Positions 33,462 to 42,996 of a stretch of 64,000 nt of DNA are shown piece by piece (positions within the stretch are counted from its first letter, which is position 1; every line of letters begins with the position of its first letter). The notes under the pieces were generated by a model that did no database searches, had not been told where the DNA came from, and was given only the letters and a program-made list of their open reading frames with translations. Both the position numbers and the translations under genes were made by a program. Source of the stretch: Phaeobacter cretensis (lineage in GTDB: Bacteria > Pseudomonadota > Alphaproteobacteria > Rhodobacterales > Rhodobacteraceae); NCBI RefSeq assembly GCF_047372505.1, contig NZ_JBKBEU010000002.1, positions 139,491-203,490 on the forward strand, in the 5' to 3' direction.

Positions 33462-35873
33462 ATGAAAATTATTCCCACCTTGCGCCTAGCGTACAAATTG
33501 CCCCTCTTTATTGTAGGGTTTGGTGTGTTGGTAACGGCGATATTTGTTACAATCAGTTCGCTCGCTTTTCAGCGAAATGCGGTTGAGCATGCCGAGGAAC
33601 AATTTCACGCCTTGTCAGAGGACCGCAGTACTGCGCTGAGAGCCCTTGTGGAGGGCATTCGTGCAGATGCGTCGACCCTGGCTGCAATCCCATCGACCGC
33701 CACCGCTCTTGAATGGTTCACCATGACCTGGGACGGAATAGAAAGCGATCCGCAGACAACGCTGCGCGATGCTTACATCGAAAACAATCCTAACCCGGCG
33801 GGTAAGAAACACCTACTCAATCGCGGGACCGGTGATTCGCCATACCATATGCATCATGCCCGGTTTCACCCATCGCTGACTGCGGTTTTGCAGAACAAAG
33901 GGTACTATGACGTCTTCTTGGTCAATCCGGCCGGCGACATCGTCTATTCCGTAACCAAAGAAGCAGACTATGCCACAAACCTGGCCAACGGCACCTACGC
34001 TGCGTCAGGACTGGGTCAAGCGTTCAGAGCCGCAGTCAAAATGCCAGCAGGTGAGGTATTTTTTGCCGACCTTGAATCATATGCGCCAAGCAACGGAGCT
34101 GCCGCTGCCTTTGTCGCAACTCCTGTTTTTGACGCTGCGGGCAAACTTCAGGGAGTGTTGGCTATACAGGTGCCGGTAGATTTGCTGACCAAGATCGTAA
34201 ACCCAGTCAGCGAACTGAATGAAACACTTGATGTGTTTATTGTTGGTCAAGATTTGAAAGTGCGTACTAACTCGCGTCACGACGATGTGCATCAGATCCT
34301 CGAAAAGTTAGCACCAACAGAACAGATTGCTGCGGCGCTTGCTGGTAAAACCGGATTCTACCCAGACGCAGTTGATGGAAACGGTATGGCGGTTATTGCC
34401 TATTCCCGGCCCGTTGGGATGCCACAGGTGAATTGGGCCATTGTCGCAGAGCAAGGACGCGCGGAGCTGTTTGCCCCAGTTGCACGGGAACGTAACCGCT
34501 TACTGCTGATTTCCTTGGTGTGTGCAGCAGCTATGTCACTTGGCGGTTGGCTCTTTGCACGGTCAATCACCCAACCTATCAATCGTATTTGCAACCGAAT
34601 GGACGAAGTTGCATCCGGGAACCTCGAAACAAATATTCCAGAAGCCCGCCGAAAAGACGAAATCGGTGACATCGGTAAGCAATTGATCAGCCTACAGGAT
34701 GACCTAAAACAGGCACGATCTGCGGAACTTGAACGTGCAGAGCTCCAGCAACAACAAGAAGTTGTGGTTGAACAGCTCAGTTCTGGTCTGGTCCGTTTGG
34801 CTGGCGGGGACTTCTCCCAACCGATTGCCAGCCCCTTCCCATCGCACCACGAAAAGCTACGCGAGAATTTCAACCTAACTGCAGAAACACTCAGCACGAC
34901 TGTGACGCAGGTTATCGACACAGCGGAAAGCATCCGCAGTGGAGCGGGAGAGATCAGCCAAGCGTCGGATGATCTGTCGAACCGCACCGAGAGCCAGGCC
35001 GCCACGTTGGAAGAAACCGCGGCTGCTTTGGATGAGATGACCGCGAGCGTTAAATCTGCAGCTGAAGGCGCGCGCAGTGTCGAAAGCATCATGCAAGAGG
35101 CCAAGGAAGAGGCCGAAACCAGCGGCACGGTGGTTCAAAGCGCCGTTTCTGCGATGACCGAGATCGAGCAATCCTCGACCCATATCTCCCAGATTATCGG
35201 TGTGATTGATGACATCGCCTTCCAGACCAACCTTCTGGCGCTGAACGCCGGAGTCGAGGCCGCACGCGCTGGCGAAGCCGGTAAAGGCTTTGCCGTGGTT
35301 GCCAGCGAAGTCCGTGCCCTCGCGCAGCGCTCGTCAGATGCCGCGATGGAGATCAAAACCCTGATCGGCGACAGCACCAAACAGGTGGAGCGCGGGGTGG
35401 ATCTTGTTGGCAAGACCGGCGACGCGCTGCAAAGCATCGTCGAACGGGTTGGTCATATCTCAAAATTGGTGTCTGGTATCGCCACGGGTGCCGGAGAACA
35501 GTCAACCGGCCTGCATGAGATCAACACCGGTGTGACCCAATTGGATCAGGTGACCCAGCAGAATGCTGCGATGGTCGAGGAAGCCACTGCAGCTGGTCAC
35601 ATGCTCAATGCAGATGCCAGCAAACTCGGCGAGCTCGTTGCCCACTTTCGCGTCGCCGCAGGTGGTGCGCAATCCACGGCACCTGCCCGCAAAGCACCAC
35701 CGGCACCAGCTGCGGCACCGCGCCCGGCTGCCAACAGCGAACCCGCACCAGCGGCCCCAAGCGCACATGGCGATGATTGGGATATCGACGCTGTCACGCC
35801 AAAACCTGCCCCTGCCACAGCAAGCGCCGCCACAAACGGCAGCGCTGCAAAGGACATCTGGCAGGACTTCTAA
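33462..35873 (+). CDS. Methyl-accepting chemotaxis protein with C-terminal CheR-docking-like pentapeptide
   Basis: I start at the ATG at 33462, which has GGAG 5 bases upstream (803 residues). Membrane helix one is about 10-33, the periplasmic sensing domain about 34-345 (Cache-like: GYYDVFLVNPAGDIVYSVTK), helix two about 346-366, HAMP about 367-420. The signalling domain is about 470-740 (NLLALNAGVEAARAGEAGKG, VASEVRALAQRSS). A flexible Ala/Pro-rich tail of about 90 residues ends in IWQDF, which fits the xWxxF pattern bound by CheR or CheB. CheB and CheD genes follow. The ligand is unknown. Confidence 0.93.
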   Translation: MKIIPTLRLAYKLPLFIVGFGVLVTAIFVTISSLAFQRNAVEHAEEQFHALSEDRSTALRALVEGIRADASTLAAIPSTATALEWFTMTWDGIESDPQTTLRDAYIENNPNPAGKKHLLNRGTGDSPYHMHHARFHPSLTAVLQNKGYYDVFLVNPAGDIVYSVTKEADYATNLANGTYAASGLGQAFRAAVKMPAGEVFFADLESYAPSNGAAAAFVATPVFDAAGKLQGVLAIQVPVDLLTKIVNPVSELNETLDVFIVGQDLKVRTNSRHDDVHQILEKLAPTEQIAAALAGKTGFYPDAVDGNGMAVIAYSRPVGMPQVNWAIVAEQGRAELFAPVARERNRLLLISLVCAAAMSLGGWLFARSITQPINRICNRMDEVASGNLETNIPEARRKDEIGDIGKQLISLQDDLKQARSAELERAELQQQQEVVVEQLSSGLVRLAGGDFSQPIASPFPSHHEKLRENFNLTAETLSTTVTQVIDTAESIRSGAGEISQASDDLSNRTESQAATLEETAAALDEMTASVKSAAEGARSVESIMQEAKEEAETSGTVVQSAVSAMTEIEQSSTHISQIIGVIDDIAFQTNLLALNAGVEAARAGEAGKGFAVVASEVRALAQRSSDAAMEIKTLIGDSTKQVERGVDLVGKTGDALQSIVERVGHISKLVSGIATGAGEQSTGLHEINTGVTQLDQVTQQNAAMVEEATAAGHMLNADASKLGELVAHFRVAAGGAQSTAPARKAPPAPAAAPRPAANSEPAPAAPSAHGDDWDIDAVTPKPAPATASAATNGSAAKDIWQDF

Positions 35874-35880
35874 TCCCGCC

Positions 35881-35910
35881 GACCACCCCCGGTCTCGAGC
35901 TGGGGGGGTC
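35881..35910 (+). terminator. Hairpin after the receptor gene
   Basis: GACCACCCCC and GGGGGGGTC can pair across an 11-base loop, 8 bases after the receptor stop. There is no clear T-run, so it may only reduce read-through into cheB. Confidence 0.35.
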
Positions 35911-35962
35911 TATCTGAAAACACTTCGGGCGTCTCGTCCGAACGCAACGAGCGGAATGAGCA

Positions 35963-36967
35963 TTGTCACAGAGCCTCTTGATCATCACGACAGATCGGCG
36001 TTTTGCGCAGAATCTACAACAACACATGGAGGCCACTTATCAGGGCCTTCAAGTGCTATTGGCCAACAACCTGATGATGGCCTACAATCAAGCTGAAGCC
36101 GGACAACCGAAATTCGCCTTTGTAGAAGACGGTTTCACAAAGCTTCCTGAATTTGAAATGATGCTTGCGTTGTTCTCAGCTCTCGATATCCGGTGGGTAT
36201 CGGTGATGGACAGTCAAGGATCAACACCTGCACGCAGCTCATCACCTTTGTTGGATGTTGGCGCCGGTATCTTTGAACTCTCGAAATCGGACAATCCGCA
36301 AGATTTCGCACGCTACTTTGACATGATGGTTAAAGCACCGCGTAAGGATCAGCCGTCTCAGATGGCACAAAATAAAGTCGGATCTACAACAGGACCAGGC
36401 AGTGACAAAATTATCCTGATCGGGTCCTCCACAGGCGGTGTTGAAGCGCTTCGCAGCGTTTTGGTGGGTTTTCCCCTAAACTGCCCGCCAACCATGATCG
36501 TTCAGCATACCGGCAAAAATTTCGGCCGTGGCTTGGTGTCACTTCTTGATCGGATTTGCCCTGCTAAGGTTGTGACTGCAGATGACAGTATGGCACTCGC
36601 ACCCGGCCATGTTTATGTCGCTGCCGGTCAGCCCCGCCATATGGGATTAACCCCGCGCAAACCCTATCGAACCCGGTTCAAGGAAGGGCCTCCGATTTCG
36701 GGCCACATGCCGTCCGTCGATGCACTTTTTATGTCTGCAGTGCCTATCGCAAAGAGCGTTGTTGCCACAATCTTAACCGGTATGGGGCAAGATGGGGCAC
36801 AGGGGCTGCTTGAACTGCGCAAAGCTGGGGCAAAAACCTTTGCGCAGGACGAAAAAAGCAGCGTCGTCTACGGGATGCCACGAGTCGCCTGGGAAATGGG
36901 CGCTGCGCAGCAACAGGTCTCGCTTGCGCGAATGGCCGGAACATTGATTCAGGCCTGCAAAACCTGA
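35963..36967 (+). CDS. cheB: CheB-type methylesterase with a degenerate receiver domain
   Basis: The C-terminal methylesterase domain (about 148-334) is complete, with the Ser-His-Asp triad at Ser156 (IGSSTGG), His182 (QHTGKNFG) and Asp277 (GMGQDGA). The N-terminal 120 residues have the size of a receiver, but the acid pair is missing (IITTDRR instead of VDD), the phospho-acceptor region reads FVEDGF, and no conserved Lys-Pro is seen. It should demethylate receptors and perhaps deamidate them, but may not be activated by CheA phosphate. It follows the receptor gene and precedes cheD. Confidence 0.92.
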   Translation: MSQSLLIITTDRRFAQNLQQHMEATYQGLQVLLANNLMMAYNQAEAGQPKFAFVEDGFTKLPEFEMMLALFSALDIRWVSVMDSQGSTPARSSSPLLDVGAGIFELSKSDNPQDFARYFDMMVKAPRKDQPSQMAQNKVGSTTGPGSDKIILIGSSTGGVEALRSVLVGFPLNCPPTMIVQHTGKNFGRGLVSLLDRICPAKVVTADDSMALAPGHVYVAAGQPRHMGLTPRKPYRTRFKEGPPISGHMPSVDALFMSAVPIAKSVVATILTGMGQDGAQGLLELRKAGAKTFAQDEKSSVVYGMPRVAWEMGAAQQQVSLARMAGTLIQACKT

Positions 36968-36991
36968 CAGATAACTGGGAAGGAAACCACC

Positions 36992-37546
36992 TTGAGCGTT
37001 TTTGCTAACTCCACCACGGTGACAGTTCTACAAGGCGAGTATCGCGTATCGACAGCCCCAAGTGTGGTGTTCTCCACCGTGCTGGGATCCTGTATCGCTG
37101 CCTGCATATACGACGAAAAAGCCGGAATTGGTGGTATGAACCATTTCCTGCTGGCCTCTTCGACCGCCAGCGATAGCGTAAATGCCCGTTACGGCATTCA
37201 TGCTATGGAGCTGCTAATCAACGGCATCATGAAAAAAGGTGCAAGCCGTGAAAACCTAAAGGCAAAGGTTTTCGGCGGTGCCAAGATGTCAGCCAATCTG
37301 TCAGACATCGGTGCCTCGAACGCGGATTTTGTGCAACGGTTTTTACGAGACGAGGGCATCGCCGTCGTCTCCTCAAGCGTAGGCGGCACCTCCGCTCGAC
37401 GTGTTCGCTTTCATGCGACATCCGGAGCAGCGCAACAGACCCAGGTCAAGGACGACAGACGTCTAGGCGAACAGGAACGCGTCGCTGCACGACCCACAGC
37501 AGCACCCAAACCTGCAGCAGACGTGGGCGCGGTCACGTTGTTCTAG
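36992..37546 (+). CDS. cheD: CheD chemoreceptor glutamine deamidase
   Basis: The 184-residue protein starts with TTG, with AGGAA 6 bases upstream. The catalytic Cys is in LGSCIAACIYD and the His in GGMNHFLL; KVFGGAKM is also typical. The C-terminal 35 residues form an Ala/Pro-rich tail. It deamidates receptor glutamines and lies 24 bases after cheB. Confidence 0.93.
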   Translation: MSVFANSTTVTVLQGEYRVSTAPSVVFSTVLGSCIAACIYDEKAGIGGMNHFLLASSTASDSVNARYGIHAMELLINGIMKKGASRENLKAKVFGGAKMSANLSDIGASNADFVQRFLRDEGIAVVSSSVGGTSARRVRFHATSGAAQQTQVKDDRRLGEQERVAARPTAAPKPAADVGAVTLF

Positions 37547-37606
37547 TATCAGCAAGCCGGGTCTCCTGCTCAGAGAGCACCTACAGCGACCTTAGATAAA
37601 TTTGGT

Positions 37607-37634
37607 AAAGGGTCCGGCAAGTTCCGGGCCCTTT
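37607..37634 (+). terminator. Hairpin after cheD
   Basis: AAAGGGTCCGG and CCGGGCCCTTT form an 11-bp stem with one T-G wobble and a 6-base loop. It lies 61 bases after the cheD stop and before modA. The flanking A and T runs are short. Confidence 0.6.
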
Positions 37635-37734
37635 GTCACGTTGCAGCCCCGGCACGACATGGCATGATAACCTCTTGCAGCATAGTCGCACTGACCACTA
37701 TCATCTTGTTTATAGGCGAAAACAGGATGCCACC

Positions 37735-38553
37735 GTGCAAAAACGACCTAAACAGACAGCGTCAGCTAAACACTTTAGACAGCTCGTTTATCGCCAGATT
37801 GCCGCCCTTGCCATTGTTCTGGCCTTCGTCTTACCAAATGCTGGTAGCGCAGAACGTATCACGGTTTTCGCAGCTGCAAGTCTCAAAACGGCACTAGAAC
37901 AAATATCGCATACTTATGAGGCCAAGACCGGAGTAGCTGTCGATCTATCCCTTGCAGGTTCATCGTTACTGGCCAGACAGCTACAATTTGGTGCCCCAGC
38001 CGATGTTTTTATCTCAGCCAATAGCGCCTGGATGGATTGGGCCCAAGAACACCAGTTGATTGCAGCGGAGACGCGCTTCGATCTTTTGACCAATACCCTA
38101 GTTCTGATTGCTCCCACTGGTTTGCCGGAAGATAGCGCAAAATTATCGCTGACTGATGGTCCCGGGCTGCTGACTGTACTGCAAGGTCGCCCGCTAGCGA
38201 TGGCATTGGTCGATGCTGTCCCCGCGGGAATATATGGCAAGTCGGCGCTACAATATCTCGGCCTCTGGGACCTGATACAGCCTCATGTCGCACAAACCGA
38301 CAATGTACGCGCAGCGCTGACATTGGTATCGCGCCGTGCCGCCGGTCTGGGCGTTGTCTACGGATCAGATGTCGTAGGCACGACAAGTGTTACTGTGCTG
38401 GATAGTTTCCCATTAGACAGCCACCCGCTGATCGTCTACCCGATCGCCGCTACGAACGACCGTATAGAAGCCACTGATTTTCTAAACTTCCTACGCAGTC
38501 CGATTGCGAAAGAAATCTTTGTCAGGCAAGGTTTCACTGTATTAACGGAGTGA
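37735..38553 (+). CDS. modA: Molybdate ABC transporter binding protein ModA
   Basis: I choose the GTG at 37735 (272 residues), with AGGA 8 bases upstream and a signal peptide right after it (hydrophobic run ALAIVLAFVLPNAGSA). Molybdate-binding landmarks follow: FAAASLKTALEQ, AGSSLLARQLQFGAPADVFISAN, and VPAGIYGKSALQ. It delivers molybdate or tungstate to ModBC. No ModE gene or Moco riboswitch is visible nearby. Confidence 0.92.
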   Translation: MQKRPKQTASAKHFRQLVYRQIAALAIVLAFVLPNAGSAERITVFAAASLKTALEQISHTYEAKTGVAVDLSLAGSSLLARQLQFGAPADVFISANSAWMDWAQEHQLIAAETRFDLLTNTLVLIAPTGLPEDSAKLSLTDGPGLLTVLQGRPLAMALVDAVPAGIYGKSALQYLGLWDLIQPHVAQTDNVRAALTLVSRRAAGLGVVYGSDVVGTTSVTVLDSFPLDSHPLIVYPIAATNDRIEATDFLNFLRSPIAKEIFVRQGFTVLTE

Positions 38554-38562
38554 CCATACCGA

Positions 38563-39261
38563 ATGCAATGGCTGGGCCCAGATGAATGGCAGGCGGTCGC
38601 CTTGTCCATAAAAGTTTCGTTCTGGGCAACTCTTCTGGCAATGCCGATTGCTCTACTGGTTGCCGTTGCCTTGGCCCGCTGGCAGTTTCACGGAAAAGCC
38701 CTGCTCAACGGTTTGGTACATCTTCCGTTGATCCTGCCGCCAGTGGTCACAGGATATGTGTTGCTAATTGTGTTCAGCGGCCCGAGCCCAATCGGTGCGG
38801 CTCTTAAATCTGCTGGTATTGTCTTAGCGTTTCGCTGGACTGGCGCCGCTCTCGCTGCTGCGATCATGGGATTTCCACTAATGGTCCGAGCCATGCGCCT
38901 GTCACTAGAGGCGGTGGACCCGAAGCTCGAACAGGCTGCCGCGACGTTGGGCGCTTCGCGGATCTGGGTGTTTTTGACCATTACGCTGCCTCTGATCTTG
39001 CCCGGGGTGCTGGCCGCGGCGGTGCTTGGCTTTGCCAAAGCAATGGGCGAATTCGGAGCCACGATCACCTTTGTGTCCAATATTCCCGGCCAGACACGCA
39101 CCCTACCGTCGGCGATCTATGCCTTCCTCCAAGTTCCGGGCGGTGAGAACTCCGCGTTGCGATTGGTCATCGTATCTGTCGTCATTGCAATGGCAGCGTT
39201 GTTGCTGTCCGAATGGCTCGCCCGCAGAGTCGCGGACCGAGTGCGAGGCGCAACATGCTAG
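38563..39261 (+). CDS. modB: Molybdate ABC transporter permease ModB
   Basis: The 232-residue inner-membrane protein has about five membrane helices and the binding-protein-dependent permease EAA loop (EQAAATLGASRIWVFLTITLPLILPG). It lies 9 bases after modA and overlaps modC by 7 bases. Confidence 0.94.
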   Translation: MQWLGPDEWQAVALSIKVSFWATLLAMPIALLVAVALARWQFHGKALLNGLVHLPLILPPVVTGYVLLIVFSGPSPIGAALKSAGIVLAFRWTGAALAAAIMGFPLMVRAMRLSLEAVDPKLEQAAATLGASRIWVFLTITLPLILPGVLAAAVLGFAKAMGEFGATITFVSNIPGQTRTLPSAIYAFLQVPGGENSALRLVIVSVVIAMAALLLSEWLARRVADRVRGATC

Positions 39262-40343
39262 AAGTCGCGTTGACACACCAATTGGGACCATTGGCTGTTG
39301 ATGTTAGTTTTTCTGCACCCGATGGTGTGACCGTTCTGTTTGGTCGCTCGGGTGCCGGAAAAACATCCGTCGCAAATGCGGTCGCGGGTCTGCTGACCCC
39401 CTCAGCTGGTAAAATCAGTATCAAAGAACGGGTTGTTCTGGACACCTTGAACGGTATCAGCGTTCCTTCGCACCGCCGACGCATCGGCTATATATTCCAG
39501 GATGCACGGCTCTTCCCGCATATGACCGTTTCAAAGAATTTGATATACGGCCAACGGTTTACGGCAAAGCGCAAGCAGGCCACATCGCTAGACATTGTCG
39601 TCGAGATGCTTGGTCTTGATGGTCTATTAGACAGACATCCAGCGCATTTATCCGGCGGGGAAAAGCAGCGGGTCGCGATTGGTCGGGCACTCTTATCTGC
39701 TCCGGATATGATTTTGGCTGATGAGCCATTGGCCGCTCTAGATGAAGCCCGAAAGTCTGAAATTCTTCCATATCTGGAACGACTTCGTGACGAAATCTCC
39801 CTCCCGATCCTGTATGTTACGCATTCGGTCGCCGAAGTGGCCCGGCTCGCGACAACTGTGGTTGTCCTGCAGGACGGGCGCTGCATTCGCAGCGGTCCCG
39901 CAGATCTTGTCCTTGCAGACCCGGCGGTGATGCCCACAGGAGTCCGTGCAGCTGGCGCAATCCTGCAGGCTCATGTGCATCGTCACCACTCAGACGGGCT
40001 AAGTGAACTGAATGCCGGTGGCATACCCCTATTTTTACCGCAGGTCCCTCATCCACCTGGTCAGGCCGTGCGTGTGCGTATCTCCGCGCATGAAATCATA
40101 CTGTCGCGTGAATGCCCCCATGGGCTCTCTGCGCTGAATATTCTTCCAGGTACAATCACCTCGCTGCGCAGTGGCGAAGGGCCGGGGATGATGGTCTCGC
40201 TCCAGACCAACGCCGGAACCCTGCTCGCACGCGTAACCCGACGGTCGGCTGCGGCTATGAAGCTTTCGGTTGGAGCACACTGCCACGCAATTGTAAAATC
40301 CGTTTCCGTCGCACCAGAGGATGTGAGCGGAAGCCGCACATAA
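39255..40343 (+). CDS. modC: Molybdate ABC transporter ATP-binding protein ModC
   Basis: I start at the ATG at 39255, which overlaps the modB stop (362 residues). Walker A is GRSGAGKTS, the signature LSGGEKQRVAIGRAL, Walker B MILADEPLAALD, and the H-loop VTHS. The C-terminal 100 residues are a molybdate-binding TOBE/MOP domain (LNILPGTITSLRSGEGPG). It powers ModB. Confidence 0.94.
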   Translation: MLEVALTHQLGPLAVDVSFSAPDGVTVLFGRSGAGKTSVANAVAGLLTPSAGKISIKERVVLDTLNGISVPSHRRRIGYIFQDARLFPHMTVSKNLIYGQRFTAKRKQATSLDIVVEMLGLDGLLDRHPAHLSGGEKQRVAIGRALLSAPDMILADEPLAALDEARKSEILPYLERLRDEISLPILYVTHSVAEVARLATTVVVLQDGRCIRSGPADLVLADPAVMPTGVRAAGAILQAHVHRHHSDGLSELNAGGIPLFLPQVPHPPGQAVRVRISAHEIILSRECPHGLSALNILPGTITSLRSGEGPGMMVSLQTNAGTLLARVTRRSAAAMKLSVGAHCHAIVKSVSVAPEDVSGSRT

Positions 40344-40558
40344 ACTCATCCGTACCAGTTCACGACGCAACAAATCAGGCTACAATGAACTATTTTCCTC
40401 GGCAGAGATCAACAGCTGCGATATGTCGAAAATCTGATCAAGCATCAGCCACACCTAATGTCCTAAATTTCCAGATAGCGAAAGCAGCACAGTAAGGAAC
40501 AGTTGATGCAACGACAACGACATCTGATTCCAGATGACCACTGTAACCGAGGCCGCCC

Positions 40559-41857
40559 ATGACCGGTGATCTATCGCATTCTCTTTGGCACAAAACATGT
40601 CGCGAAGACGTCGTCGCATCAAACCTGGTCGATCACGTCACTGCCGATCTTGTTGTTATCGGCGGTGGCTACACCGGATGCTCCGCTGCTTTGCGAGCTG
40701 CCCAATTGGGTACCGATGTTTGCCTACTAGAGGCTGATACCTTTGGCTCTGGCGGATCAGGGCGCAATGTCGGATTGGTCAACGCTGGGCTGTGGTTACC
40801 TCCTGAGAAGATCGGCGCACTCCTTGGAAACACGGCTGGTGCACGACTAAGTAGGCTACTTGCTAAAGCCCCTGCTGTTGTTTTCGACCTGATCAAAACC
40901 TATCAGATCGATTGTGAGGCAACGCAAAACGGTACATTGCATTGCGCCCATGCGCGTTCGGGGCTCAAAGATCTACAAAATCGCCACCGTCAATTGAACG
41001 CAATTGGCGCTCCCGTTACACTGCTATCCCGTGACGAGGCCGTAGCGCGGGTCGGGAGCGATGCTGTCCATGGCGGGTTGTTCGACCCACGTGCCGGGAC
41101 GATCCAGCCGCTGGCCTATGCCGTCGGACTGGCCCGCGCCGCTGCCTCACAAGGCGCACGGTTATATGCAAAATCTCCAGCAGTGAAACTGTCGCGCGAA
41201 ACGGACGGTTGGTTGGTCTCCACACCCGATGGCAGCGTCCGCGCACGCCAGCTGATCATGGCGACAAACGCTTATCCACTACCAATCTCGGGCTATCCTG
41301 CGCCAACCACTATACCTGTCAGCTATTTTCAAGCAGCAACCGAACCATTGCATGATGACCTCGCGGCCAAAATTCTACCAAAAGAAGAGGGATGTTGGGA
41401 TACCGGCTTGATCATGTCGTCTTGGCGACGTGACCGCGCCGGACGGCTTATTGTCGGCGGCATGGGCACACCGTCTCATATCGCCGGAGAGATCCACACC
41501 AATTGGCTCCGCCGTAAATTGACAAGTATGTTTCCAAGTCTGTCCAATCATCCCTTCGAAGCCCAATGGGCGGGTAAGATCGCAATGACAACGGAACACA
41601 TCCCGAAGATCCTCGATCTTGGCCAAGGTTATGCCTGTTTCGGGTATTCAGGGCGCGGTATCGGGCCCGGTACTCTTTTTGGCCAGCATATGGCTGAAGC
41701 ACTCATCAGCAACGATCCTTCTGTGCTCCCGGTCAGCGTGACCAAGCAACACAATTTGCCCTTTGCCGGATTGCGTGGCGCCTATTACGAAACCGGCGCC
41801 ACGCTGGTTCACCTTTTGGCCCAAAGAACAGGCCAAAAATCTGCTATCGCAGATTAG
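40559..41857 (+). CDS. DAO-family FAD-dependent amine/amino-acid oxidoreductase
   Basis: The 432-residue protein has the FAD-binding VVIGGGYTGCSAALRAAQLG at about 32-51 and the phrase GSGGSGRNVGLVNAGLW near 63-79, typical of the PuuB/OrdL group of amine oxidases (gamma-glutamylputrescine oxidase-like). The late motif FGYSGRGIGPGTLFGQ binds the flavin. Substrate is unknown. It stands alone between the mod operon and the znuA gene, whose 3' end overlaps it by 4 bases on the other strand. Confidence 0.87.
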   Translation: MTGDLSHSLWHKTCREDVVASNLVDHVTADLVVIGGGYTGCSAALRAAQLGTDVCLLEADTFGSGGSGRNVGLVNAGLWLPPEKIGALLGNTAGARLSRLLAKAPAVVFDLIKTYQIDCEATQNGTLHCAHARSGLKDLQNRHRQLNAIGAPVTLLSRDEAVARVGSDAVHGGLFDPRAGTIQPLAYAVGLARAAASQGARLYAKSPAVKLSRETDGWLVSTPDGSVRARQLIMATNAYPLPISGYPAPTTIPVSYFQAATEPLHDDLAAKILPKEEGCWDTGLIMSSWRRDRAGRLIVGGMGTPSHIAGEIHTNWLRRKLTSMFPSLSNHPFEAQWAGKIAMTTEHIPKILDLGQGYACFGYSGRGIGPGTLFGQHMAEALISNDPSVLPVSVTKQHNLPFAGLRGAYYETGATLVHLLAQRTGQKSAIAD

Positions 41858-42903
41858 TAGCAGCTGGCGATAGCCTCTCCCACGGCAGTCAACAACATCG
41901 GATAAAAGTCTGTTCCCAGTTCCAGATTGACACCAAGCGGATCAATCACGGCGGTCCGCGCCTCGGTTCCATCCAGAACGGTCTCAACCAGACCTGGGCT
42001 AAACTGAGGCTCAGACAGAACACATTTCACATTCATCTCACGAACAACATCACGAATTTCGGCGATCCGCGCCGGACTTGGGTCTGTTGCATCACCAAGC
42101 GAGATCGCGCCAGCAGCCTGAATACCGAAACCAGTCTCAAAGTACTGATACGCATCATGAAAAACGACAAATGTCCCGTCTTCCACCTTGGTGAGGTTCG
42201 CTGAAATCGCGGTTGTAGCGGCAGCGATCTCTGCTTGGCCCTCTGTCGCGTTACGCTGGTACAGATCTCCGTTTTCCGGATCAAACTCCGCCAATGCATC
42301 AGCAATGACCTTGAGCCAGGCGCTGCCGTTCTCTGCCATCAACCAAGCATGTGCATCCAGGCTACCGACTTCGTGATCGTGATCATGCTCTCCGTCATGA
42401 CCCTCTGCGTGATCGTCGTCATGCCCATCATCATGCTTCGCATCATGATCTTCACTATGCTCGTCATGGTGATCGTCGTGATGTTCATCATGCTGATCGT
42501 CGTGGCGCTCTTCGTCATGGTCATCATCATGGCCGCGCCCGAATTGAGCGGTATCGCGAACAGTCAGCGTGCGCGTGCCATCAGCTTCCAACAATGAAAT
42601 AACCTTGGCGTCGGAGGCAAGCGAGTCAATCGGGCCTTCCAACCATGGGGTCAGCCGCGACCCGATCCAAAATACCAGATCAGCCTGATCCAGTGCCCGT
42701 GCTTCCGACGGGCGCATGGCATGACTGTGTGGAGACGCACCCCGCGGTACTACCAGTTCGGGAGTGCCAACACCCTGCATAACCCGCGCGACCAAGCCGT
42801 GCACCGGTGCAATATCGGCCGCAACTTCAGGCACTTGCGCAAAGGCACCGGTTGCCAACGACCAGACAGTGGCAGCAGTGACAATAAAACGTGTTTGTCG
42901 CAT
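41854..42903 (-). CDS. znuA: Zinc ABC transporter binding protein ZnuA with a long His/Asp loop
   Basis: I start at the ATG at 42903 (349 residues), right at a signal peptide (about 1-22, AFAQV). Zinc-ligand sites are His59/His61 (SPHSHAMRPSE), His185 (LDAHAWL) and the later FHDAYQYFE. Between them, residues 124-178 form a very His/Asp-rich loop, as in other ZnuA proteins but longer. It captures zinc in the periplasm for ZnuBC. It is divergent from zur. Confidence 0.94.
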   Translation of the reverse strand: MRQTRFIVTAATVWSLATGAFAQVPEVAADIAPVHGLVARVMQGVGTPELVVPRGASPHSHAMRPSEARALDQADLVFWIGSRLTPWLEGPIDSLASDAKVISLLEADGTRTLTVRDTAQFGRGHDDDHDEERHDDQHDEHHDDHHDEHSEDHDAKHDDGHDDDHAEGHDGEHDHDHEVGSLDAHAWLMAENGSAWLKVIADALAEFDPENGDLYQRNATEGQAEIAAATTAISANLTKVEDGTFVVFHDAYQYFETGFGIQAAGAISLGDATDPSPARIAEIRDVVREMNVKCVLSEPQFSPGLVETVLDGTEARTAVIDPLGVNLELGTDFYPMLLTAVGEAIASCY

Positions 42904-42914
42904 GATACATCCAT

Positions 42915-42932
42915 GTAATTGTATAACATTGC
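42915..42932. promoter_or_regulatory. Putative Zur box between znuA and zur
   Basis: GTAATTGTATAACATTGC differs at only three positions from the palindrome GTAATGTTATAACATTAC, which resembles known Zur sites. It lies 12 bases upstream of znuA and 65 upstream of zur, so one repressor site could serve both divergent operons. A similar AT-rich element (CATAACATAACATATC) follows at about 42949-42964. Confidence 0.6.
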
Positions 42933-42996
42933 GCCAGTTGATAAGCGTCATAACATAACATATCAAGCCTCAAGAGGACACCAAACGGAGCCATAG

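Noticed and set aside
37547..37734. Moco riboswitch or ModE site upstream of modA
   Set aside because: I looked for the conserved elements and a CGTTATAT-type palindrome and found only the cheD terminator hairpin.
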